Positions 53,681 through 64,000 of a DNA stretch of 64,000 nt are shown in pieces. Origin of the DNA: Thozetella sp. PMI_491 (lineage: Eukaryota > Ascomycota > Sordariomycetes > Chaetosphaeriales > Chaetosphaeriaceae); contig MU270053.1 in the NCBI GenBank assembly GCA_021432635.1, forward strand, positions 465,743-529,742, in the 5' to 3' direction. A program made the translations under genes and the position numbers. The notes beneath the pieces were generated by a model. The model saw only the letters and a program-made list of their open reading frames with translations, did not search any database and was not told the origin of the DNA. The number at the start of each line of letters is the position of its first letter. The stretch's first letter is position 1.

Positions 53681-56588
53681 GTTTGTTGTTCGCAATGTTC
53701 TCGAGAGGACCGTTGCTGTTTGTGGTGTGATTTTTGCGAGTCGTTTCTGTGAGCGACGAGAGCTGAAGTAACCGCAAGCACGCACGCCAGTTGGGCTTGG
53801 CGTCGGGATTAGAGGCGATACCGTGTCAAGTCTCAGCGTTGTCTCGAAACGGGACAAGAAACTAAGTATGGTCAAGAAGGAAAAATAAATAAAGTGAAAC
53901 TAAGGATGAAGTGAAAACAACATCGAAGGGGAGTGGGCACAAGGACCAGGAGCGCAGGCGACTATAAACCCACCAGCTTGGGCTGAAAGGCTTGACCCCG
54001 GCGGCGTTGACCCCCGCAGGGGCGGTTACGACCCATCCCCCCCAGCTCTCGGCACTCCTTGGGGGCATTGCCACTTGGCAGTCGTTGGTTTGGGAGGACG
54101 AGGCTAAGGCTACCCGCCCGCCGGCTAGCTACCCGTTGGGTGATGTGTGGGTGGGCAGACTGTGCGTGTGTGCCTGCCCTGTGCTCAAGAGTGAAGGGTG
54201 CGGCCTTGTGTGCCGGCCTGCCCGCCCGCCGCCCAGCCCATGCCTGCCTGCTTGCCTGCCCACCCGGCTTATGGGAGAGAGAGGGAGGAGGGGGAAGGGG
54301 CCTTCGTCCACACCCACACCCACCCCCTCTTCTCTAGGCCCTCTGGGATGGCCCTAGTTTGGCCCTCGTCAACCAGACCGGGAGCAGTCGGTCAACATGC
54401 GAAGATGCGAGGTAATTACTGTTGACTGGTCATTGATGAATTGGAGACACACCCCGCTCCGCCCGGGTTGACCTGCCGCTGTGAATTCTGTGAATTCTAT
54501 CCTCCGCTCTCCGCTCTCCTCGGGAGGCGACGAGTGGCGTGAGCGCTTTGGACACGAGGCCTACGCCAAACGCGAGAGGAGCGAAAGGACAGGACCAGGG
54601 CCCGGGGCCAGGAGGGCAAACCAGGTGCCGAGAAACTCATCATCGTTGAACACCGGGGGTGGCCGGCGCAGCAGTGGGCAGACGGGGGTGAGGGGAGCAG
54701 GATAGAGGATAGCGTTCTCTTGGGCACAATTCTAGATGCCCCCCTTGTCTCATGCAGGCCGGTCCAACTCCTCCATCGTCCTGCACCAGAGCCATGAGTG
54801 GGCCTGGCCATCGCTGGACGAAGGGGAGGTTACCAAGGGAAACGCTATTGTTGTGGTGGGTGTGATGAGAGCGCGCGGGGCGGGCGTGGACCGTGGCAAG
54901 CGTGAACTGTGGACCGCGGACCGTGTAGCGTAGCGTGTGGCCGCTTCCAGCTTGGGATGGGCGAGTGGGGAAGGGGAGGGGGGGGAAACGAAGTCCAATG
55001 TAGGCTGGGTCTTACGGCAACCTCCTAGCGGACGCCTGGCAGCCATTCAAACGGCGATGCTGGCAAAAACTCGAACCTGCACCTGCACGGTCGTGCTGCA
55101 TCTTATCGAGCCGAACTGGGCGCCCGGACATTAGCAACGAGCCCGAAAGCGGGAGCAGCAGGGCACACGCGCCCTCGCGCCTCGCTCCTGCTTACAGACT
55201 ATACGCGAGAACGGCGAGAGGAGGAGACAGAAGGCGGCGAGCTTGGAGCTCTAGGAAGCGTCGAGAATCCATGACAACGACCTCGGGGGCGACTTGCTCG
55301 TGCCTAGGCCCCCTCCTTATGCAAGATGAGCCTCTGTCGACGTACATGCTGTACTTCGTACAGTGTGCATGGAGGGGGGGAAGGGGAACCATCAAGACAT
55401 GCATTCTCGTAAGACTTGACAACCGAAGCCACCCGAAGCAGGACCCTTTTTTCCCCAAGCCCGGCTCATTCTCTAGTCTCTCGAGGACACGAGGAGAAGG
55501 GAAGAGAGAGCGAAAGAGAAAAAAAAAACTCTGTCTGCAAACTGCTCCTCTGGGATCGAATGACAGTTGGCTGACGCTCCCACTGAGGTAATAAGTAAGC
55601 CCGCATGGGCAGACAGGTAATACTCGTGGAGGTGAATTGGCAGGCGTTGGGAAGGAATATCGAGCTTAAGCTCCGTGGACCCGACGCGAACGTGCAACGC
55701 CAGCTTTAGGAAGCTCCAACACCCGCCACCGATCTGGCCAGTCCGAACCCGCATTTGCACAACGCACCTCGTGCTTTTTCCCGGAGGCGAAAGCCCCCAT
55801 GTCTCGAACGTTCTACTATGTACATCCATCTTGTAAATCTCGTAATGCTTCGCAGTGCGGAGAACGACAAAGGGTGCTAGATGATTCTGCCATGCAGCGA
55901 TTCAATATGGATTTCGGCAGACACTTTGTATTTTCTCTCCGGGGGCTGTCCGACTAAGCTAAGCACTATACGGTATTCAAGAAGCCGAAGCATACAAAGT
56001 AGTCATGATGTCAGGGGAAGCAGCCCCCTCCCCCGTCCTTCCCGTCCAGGGGTAGACGGGAGCTTAGGCTCACGATGGATCACTCCAGCCCCAGGCACGG
56101 GTAGCGCCCCTGCAAAGCTCGAGCCACTCAGCACACCCACGCCCGCCCACGCGGTGTGCAGCGAACCCCCAACCCGCGTTCCGGGGGCCTTGTATTATCT
56201 CGAGGGAGCACGCATGGAAAATCCTTTAAGAGCGCGTGACACGATGTGGAAAATCCGGGAGCTCGCCCGTGGGGGACAAAGCGCGGCCGCCGCCGTAGCA
56301 GTCTACAGAGTAACATGATGAAAAAGGAAAGCCAATCTGAGGGTTTTGCGCCAGGGTGTCTAAGACGGAATAGTGCCCTTGGGGCCCAAAAGCGTATTGG
56401 GCGACAAGAACGAAAACTGCAGGCCCGCGACGCCAACGTGACGAGCAGAGACGCACGCTTCCAAGCTCTGAGCTCTGAGCTGGCACGTATTAGCTGTCTC
56501 TACAGGCCTCGGGAGAGAGCTCAGTGGTCGATGCTATCGTTACGTCAGCTCTGTTACTCGCAATTCGCCGGTTAGCAGTGCGGAACGC
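53681..56588. other. Gene-empty 2.9 kb
   Basis: The longest stretch outside the transposon block without a supported gene. It has a G/C-rich low-complexity tract with CCTGCC/CTTGCC units (about 54170-54330) and purine-rich tracts near 55495-55530. Frames up to about 145 codons occur on both strands with no recognisable features. It could hold a long 5' region of the small minus-strand gene or a non-coding RNA; I cannot show either. Confidence 0.45.
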
Positions 56589-58757
56589 TTACTCCTCCCA
56601 CATGCGGCCCTGCACAGCCTTCAGTTCATCCGCTGTCATGCGGTGACCAGTTGTGAAGTAGCCTTGGTTGAAAACACCTGTTGTTAGCATCTCCTCTCTT
56701 TCAGGGCGGACGCAATCTAGTGGCCATACCAGCGGTGATCTTTGCGTCGATCTCCACTCTTGAGTCCTCGGGGATCCATTCTTCGGGAAGCTCGACACGC
56801 TCGTGGATGGGAATACTGCGTGAAGGCATTAGCAACAACCCTCGGATCAGTGAAAGCACTCATGGCCGCTGCTGAGCTGGTGCCTACCCTTGGCCGACAA
56901 TGGCATCGTGCTTCATGCTAGAGGATGGCACGTTAGCTTGAGTCGAAGAGCCGTGAGCGGATGAAAAAGGGGCCGCGGGGGTGGGAGGGGGCGAGGCTTG
57001 GGGGGCGTCCACTCACTTGCTCATGGAGAGCATCCTGTCGATCTTGGTGATGCCAAGCCAATGGAGAATATCCGGCATCAGAGCCTGGAACCGCATGTCC
57101 TTGACGCCGGCAATGTTTTCTGTGCGCTTGAAGTAGTCCGAAGCCCGGTCTTCGCCGCGCTTTCGGGCATTGTATACAACTGCGCCATTTGTTAGACTAG
57201 CCACTCCCGGCGCGCTCCGAGAAGAGGTATATCAACACTACTCGGGGGTGAGGGGTCAACGAGGGGGTGCTCGACGTACGGTACTGGCGTGTGTTAGCTA
57301 AACGAATCTCGCCTCCGCCCCAGTCCTCGATCTACGAAATACATACCTTGGTGACCTCGCCTAGGGCCCTACCTTCCTTCCGGAAGTAAATAACGACACC
57401 GGAGCCGCCATTCTGGGCCTCCTTGACGGCCTCCTCGATGCCGAAGATGAGATATGGCCTGCACGTGCAGATATCAGACCCAAACACGTCGCTTCCGTTG
57501 CACTAGCCAAGGTCAGCCCGAAGAGTCCCGACTGCCAACAAATAGCTCATGGGGGCGGGGGAGTTACCTCGTCGTGGATTCGCAGAGCAAGTCTCTTTGA
57601 CGGGTCAGACATATTGGCAGGGTCCCCAAAGCAATACACCGTCAAGCCACCTAGCCGTTGTCAGACCACAAAGAAGGAGGGGTGCAGCTGGGAAGAGTGG
57701 GAGCCTCTTACCAATCGGCGGCATGAAGACCTTGATATCTCCCCGAGTGATCAACTGGACATCCACGTCAGTCACATGCAGCACACCATCTCATGTTGGG
57801 GGCGTAGGCGTACCTCTGGATACATGCCGCCGGTGTGCTCGAAGAGAGATCTCCGCAGGGTACCTTCGTCAATACCGAATCGCTCGGCCACTCCAGGCAG
57901 GTACCAAACGGGCTCGACGGCAAACTTGGTCACAGCCAGCTCGCCTGATGCATTGAGACACACTTTGCCATCCGGAACTAGCCGGCCGCTCCGGACGCTT
58001 TCCTCAAGCTCCGGGAGCTTCATGTGGGCTTTGGTGATGGCAATAGTGGGCCGCAAGTCCACTGGGAATGTGTCAACGTCGCCACTTTCACGCAACAAAC
58101 ATATAACAGAGAGGTCGGGTGCTCACCATTCTCGGCATCCATGATGTCCTTGAAGGTCCAAGGAACTGAGTGGCCCCACGGATCCATAGCCACGATTTTC
58201 TTCTTATCTCCCCATTGGGGAAAGGGCCCGATATTGACCGCCGGCTCCGTGTTGGTGAAGTCGGGCTTGTGGTCCACCGACAGCTCCTTACTGGCCAGGG
58301 CCAGGGCATAGTAGATCGAGTAGGAGCCGCCGTGGGCCCCAATGGCATTGCGCCTCCGGATCGTGGACGGAGCCCTGGAAACGGTGACCGGGCCGCGCTG
58401 GCGGGGATCCGCGGCACCCCACTCCATCGGCAAGGGCTTGATCCCGATCTGCTTCGGATAGGTGGTGAGGATGATACGAGATGTGAATCCCGACTTGATG
58501 TCCGGGGAGGCGGAGATCACCGGAGACTGACTGCCGGCATCGGCCGGTAGCAGGGGTGGGGTCTGGCTGAGGCCGGTCGACAGTGCCGATCCGAAAGCCG
58601 GGGAGGACGACAGGCCTCCGTCCCCCGAGGCTGTCGTGCGTTTCTCAATGTCGGAAACCCGGTGAGAAACTGACTGAACCTCAGATAGCAGCTGAGCCTG
58701 GCTTTGGGCTAGGTCCTTCAGCCCTGCCATGAGGTCCTTCAAGCTTGGTTCGGCCAT
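56589..58757 (-). CDS. URC1: Uracil catabolism protein 1, GTP cyclohydrolase II-like
   Basis: Ten exons (58757-58127, 58061-57814, 57754-57712, 57650-57568, 57502-57347, 57283-57280, 57179-57017, 56917-56888, 56815-56730, 56662-56589) give 505 residues. Exon 6 is only 4 nt; with it the protein reads GEVTKYLVYNARKRG. The GTP cyclohydrolase II core shows the zinc triad C-x10-C-x-C in DECNGSDVFGSDICTCRPY and the loop YFRKEGRALGEVTK. The N-terminal half is the extra domain seen in fungal Urc1 (ITKAHMKLPELEESVRSGRL). Urc1 is needed to use uracil as nitrogen source in Lachancea kluyveri; it is not the riboflavin enzyme. The last acceptor is uncertain: one 15 bases earlier is also in frame. Confidence 0.88.
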
Positions 58758-59875
58758 GATGAGGGCTGCGGCTTGGGCTAGGACGAGGACTGCTGGAGGT
58801 GAGATGAGATGAGGGGGCGGGGCGCGGTTCAGGAATGAACAAGAAATCCAACAAAGCGGACAAAAAGAAGGATTGCCTCTGAAGTTCAGTCAGTTCATGG
58901 CTCGGCGCTGTGCTCTCCAAGTGAGGAGGAGAAGGAGAGGCACGAATCTGTGGACAAAGGAGATACCCGAGGCTGCTTATCAGCAGACTGGCGTGTACAA
59001 CACTGACCGGAGGGGCCGTCCGAAAGTGGAGGAGAAGCTTCGGGCGCTAGACACTGGAGAATCGGGAGCTGCGGGGAGAGAACAAGAGGTCAAATCTCAA
59101 AAACTCGGGGAGAGGAAAGGATATGACTTGGGAGCGAAACAAGGGAGGAGCGGTCACGATGCTCGAACCCCCTGTGGTTGGGCTGAGTGTTTACCTAAAC
59201 TCGGGCAAGAGGGCAGGTGACCGATAACAGCAGGGGCCCTCAGTGATGTCAAGCCCCTGTGGTGATAGCGAATTGCCCCACAAGCAACTGGCAGCGGGGT
59301 TGTAAGTCGGCGGGCTCCGGCTCGTGTGCCGGTTGGTCGGGGACGGCGAGGACGATGAGGATGATAATTTCTAGGTGAAAGAATTGGTGGTGACGCCGTT
59401 GCAAGATCTCCAAATTGGCTTGGAAGGGTTTCTTGTCTCTTCCGCCCACTCCGGCGGCTCCCAGCGAGAGCTCCTTCTTCCTGATAGACAGAGCTCGATC
59501 CAGTCTGTCTTGTCTCATATGGAGGCTTTCCCCACAGAAACGCCCTCCTCACCAATAGAGCGGTGCCAGGAGGGCTTGGCTAGCTCCATTCACGGCCCGG
59601 AATCTTGGAAGCGTACAGTAAAATGACGCGCACAGACCATCCCAAGCTATACAGCGGCGCTGACCGGCGCACTCTCCCAAGCCCAGTTAAGCACTTTCTT
59701 TTGATCGCGCGACCAGCAGGAGGCTCGACTTGACGCGCCCCCATTTTGCGCACCTCCCTGCCTGAGCATCAAATGCGCCGGCAGCGACCGCCAAGCCAAG
59801 CAACGCCAGACCCCTCCGGGTCTCCTATCAGCTGAATAACCCTCTCCCAAAACCAAATTCTCGTTCGCGGTCGCC
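58758..59875. other. Intergenic, divergent promoters of URC1 and ELF1
   Basis: 1.1 kb between two divergent starts. No clear element was recognised. Confidence 0.5.
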
Positions 59876-60381
59876 ATGGGCAAGCGCAAGAAGAGCTCGA
59901 GGAAGCCTCAGGGTCCTAAGAGGGTATGGCAGCATCCGAAGGCCTTGCGCACCCCGGCGCGCATTCTGACTACTGACATGTGCTCTAGTCGGATCCGCTC
60001 CCGACGGTCTTTACATGCCTGTTCTGCAACCACGAGCGCGCGGTGACGGTCAAGGTCGAAAAGAAGGAGGGCGTGGGCTACCTGGAGTGCAAGATTTGCG
60101 GGCAGAAGTTTCAATGCGCTATCAACTGTGAGCCCGCACCTTTCGGAACAGCCTTTGTTTGCCTCCTGCTTATCAAGTATCTAGACTTGTCGGCCCCCGT
60201 CGACGTCTACAGCGAGTGGGTTGATGCTGCCGATGCCGTTGCCCAGCAGAACAGCGGCGGCGCACACCCCATCTCGGCCAGCAGCAAACCCGACCGACCG
60301 GGGAAGCAAGTGGATGATGACGAAGACGACAGGAGATATACGGGAGATGGGGTCGTGGACGATGACGATGAATACGACTAG
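59876..60381 (+). CDS. ELF1: Transcription elongation factor Elf1
   Basis: Exons 59876-59923, 59989-60127 and 60185-60381 give 127 residues. The N terminus [16 protein letters not shown] is the basic tail that contacts DNA. The zinc ribbon follows with [12 protein letters not shown] and [11 protein letters not shown] (two CxxC pairs, about residues 26-29 and 50-53). Next comes [19 protein letters not shown], the Elf1 signature block, and an acidic tail ([14 protein letters not shown]). Elf1 rides on RNA polymerase II and helps it through nucleosomes with Spt4/5. The second intron's acceptor (CTAG at 60184) was chosen because it restores [13 protein letters not shown]. It is the only gene between URC1 and the uracil phosphoribosyltransferase and lies on the opposite strand. 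Confidence 0.94.
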
Positions 60382-60686
60382 GCCAGCAGAGGCTTTCGCG
60401 GGCGATGCACTTTCTTTCTGGCACTGGGTTTTCAGGGGACAATGCCATGGTTCGGCAAGGCTAGGGGGAGTATCGGACGCGCCATACAAAGAGTCCGTCT
60501 GGCTATTTTCTCTTTCCCACCTGCCTTTTTCTCTCTCTCTCTCTTTTCCCTTCCTCGAGGAGACGTCAAAGGCGGTGCAAAAGAGCTGCCGGGATATCTG
60601 GGTATTGTGGCTACGGCTATGGCAAGGCGAATGCATGCATGACCCTTTTCCAACCTGTCCAAGATGTCAGGATCGTGACTGCCTCT
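60382..60686. other. Intergenic, between convergent genes
   Basis: 305 bp with a CT microsatellite near 60529-60544. 3' flanks of ELF1 and the uracil phosphoribosyltransferase gene. Confidence 0.5.
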
Positions 60687-62415
<1,729 letters not shown>

Positions 62416-64000
62416 TTACAGTCGTTCCAGCTGCTGGACCATCTTCTCCAGCCGCTCGGTCGCACCGCTCTCGTGCCTCGACTGGCCCTCTCCCTCCATG
62501 GCCTTCGCTGCCATCTTCTGGAACATGATAAATTCCTTGATCGCGCTGACCAAGGGTTTGAGGTTTCCTTGAGGGCATCTAGCCAAGAACCTCTCCCGGA
62601 TCGAGTCGTGCAGGCACAAGCACCCGAGCAGGATCGAGAGGTATGCGAACGCAACATTGAATTGCGTCTTCTCCATAGAGTCGGCCTGTGACATATTAGC
62701 ACGGAAGCAGGGGTACGGATGCCGTTTGCTGATTGTGAGACACTTACGTCGGATGTGGTCGAGCAGTGGTCCAGGAAAGACCTAATAAGCCGATTCAGGG
62801 GAGACCCGTCGCCGACGTTGTTCAAGCTCTGCGCCGCAGGGGGATAATGTTCACAGAAGTTTATCATGACTCCGAGCATGATAATGAGCGACTCGAGGGT
62901 CTGAGAGAGAAACTTGCCATCCTTCATGGATGCCGAGAGCACATCGAAGGTGCTGCAGGCCGTCTCCGCTAGGGACCCTAAGAGTCCATGGTTGACGAAG
63001 ATGCCAGCCGCATCTGGGTTGTTATTGGTTGTGTTTAGTGTAAGCCGCAGAGTCAGGGTCTCAAGCTGGTCAAACTTGTCGGCAGGGCGGCGCAGCGCCG
63101 TCTCCAAGACATCTGCCACGACTGGCACATACTGGCTCGTCCACTTGAAGCCTAGCTGCGACTGTACCGCGTTGATCGAGTGGCCCTCGAGAAGAGAAAG
63201 CGTGTAGTAGAGGTCAGTTGATTCTTGCTGCTCGGGGAACTCCCAATAGACTCCTTCTGACATGCTAGCCGAGAGGATCGAGAACAACATATCAGTTACA
63301 GCGGGCGCAAAAATGTCGTCCTCTGTTGCCGGGTCCGTTGAGTGCCGCAAGATCAAATCGAGGCACTTTAGGGCCATGGTCCTAGGCGGAAGGCTCTTCG
63401 GAGCTGTAGGCTCCCAGATCGGAAGCTTGAGGATCGACGATTTCACTGCCGCCAGAGTGTTCTGCCCATTCCTCGAGACGTTGCTCTTCCTGTCTCGTGC
63501 GATCACGGTAATATCTGAGGTTTCCCCAAGAAACCGGGCTAGCAATGCCGTGATGCCTTGGTCGCGCAGCTGGGGGACAAGGTGAGCTGAGGTCGACGAG
63601 GCAAAGAGCGTAACGAGAGACGAAAGTATAGCAAAGCCACCAATCAAGTCTGTCTCTTGGCCGACATTCTTGAAGAGGCTCCCCTCTCCATGGTTGCGGA
63701 ACTGTCGTCGGAAGTCCTTCTCCTGCACCTTCTGCGCTAGTTCGAGCAAGGCGCCCCTACGAAGAGACGAGGGCTTCGCTGTGGGGGCGCTGATCCTGTC
63801 CATGATATCATCCATCTCGTCTCCGAACCGACTGTTAGCCCCGGCCTGTCTCAGCTCATGGATAGTGCGGACAGCGCCGGAATTGGTGGTCTCGTCATCC
63901 TCGTCCATGAAGGAAAATGCGGCGGCGGTCGTGGTGCTCGCCAAGCTCGCAAAGTCGAAGAGCGGCGCTTTCGACACGCCATCATCCGGGAGCCCTAGGC
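62416..64000 (-). CDS. Wings apart-like (WAPL/Rad61) cohesin release factor, C-terminal part
   Basis: Exons 64000-62748 (still open at the window edge) and 62685-62416 join in phase 0. The visible 507 or so codons are a helical-repeat WAPL domain: IHELRQAGANSRFGDEMDDI, RRGALLELAQKVQEKDFRRQ, the middle block RTMALKCLDLILRHSTDPAT, and the end helix ADSMEKTQFNVAFAYLSILL. WAPL, with Pds5, opens the cohesin ring and removes it from chromosomes. The tail FMDEDDETTNSGAVRTIHEL is at the domain's usual N-terminal edge, so the missing part is the long disordered N terminus outside the window. The final helix ends ATERLEKMVQQLERL. The intron has a GTAAGT donor and is 62 nt long. Confidence 0.84.

Noticed and set aside
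53238-53771. 177-codon + strand frame over the small Ser-rich gene
   Set aside because: The minus strand gives a better start context, a good intron and a sensible C-terminal exon; the + strand product has no recognisable feature.

Overview
This 64 kb window is nuclear DNA of a filamentous ascomycete. Genes are split by short introns (about 53-131 nt) with GT-AG ends and CTAAC/CTGAC branch sites. Genic DNA is GC-rich, and one AT-rich block carries the marks of repeat-induced point mutation (RIP). Gene content (ECM14, GH115 glucuronidase, PLAC8 protein, GPI wall proteins, URC1) fits Pezizomycotina, probably Sordariomycetes and plausibly Chaetomiaceae; the species is inference. Twenty-five protein genes are supported, two of them cut by the window edges. 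Most were rebuilt exon by exon so that reading phase is kept across every junction.

Layout. 1-6 kb: 5' end of a ZNG1/CobW GTPase, a small orphan protein, a GPI wall protein, FAM32A, and a Ser/Thr-rich GPI protein. 6.84-13.68 kb: two copies of a 3,237-bp terminal-inverted-repeat element in inverted orientation around a 358-bp GC-rich spacer, both RIP-mutated and without open frames. 13.7-26 kb: a 2.6 kb empty stretch, dolichol kinase SEC59, an AIF/FSP1-like oxidoreductase, a PEBP-like GPI protein and a Ser-rich orphan. 26-33 kb: pseudo-carboxypeptidase ECM14, a truncated MITE, mitochondrial bL36m, a LYR protein and NAT4. 33-43 kb: PLAC8 protein, a complete MITE in the divergent promoter it shares with a Sec7-PH Arf GEF, and SRP72. 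43-52 kb: GH115 alpha-glucuronidase, IMO32/ABHD11, a Rab18-like GTPase and ribosomal protein eS1. 53-64 kb: a small orphan, URC1, ELF1, uracil phosphoribosyltransferase and the C-terminal part of WAPL.

How genes relate. Most neighbours are unrelated housekeeping genes. Two groupings may mean something: URC1 and uracil phosphoribosyltransferase (both tied to uracil catabolism in yeasts) lie on one strand with only ELF1 between them, and bL36m, the LYR protein and IMO32 are all mitochondrial. An identical 11-mer containing the telomere unit TTAGGG sits upstream of FAM32A, bL36m and IMO32.

Most unusual points: the RIP-mutated inverted transposon pair; two MITE copies with an identical 401-bp stretch that escaped RIP; a MITE beside a Sec7 gene whose open frame runs upstream of its first ATG; a 4-nt microexon in URC1; a GC-AG intron in the GH115 gene; and a 5-nt first coding exon in a GPI protein gene.
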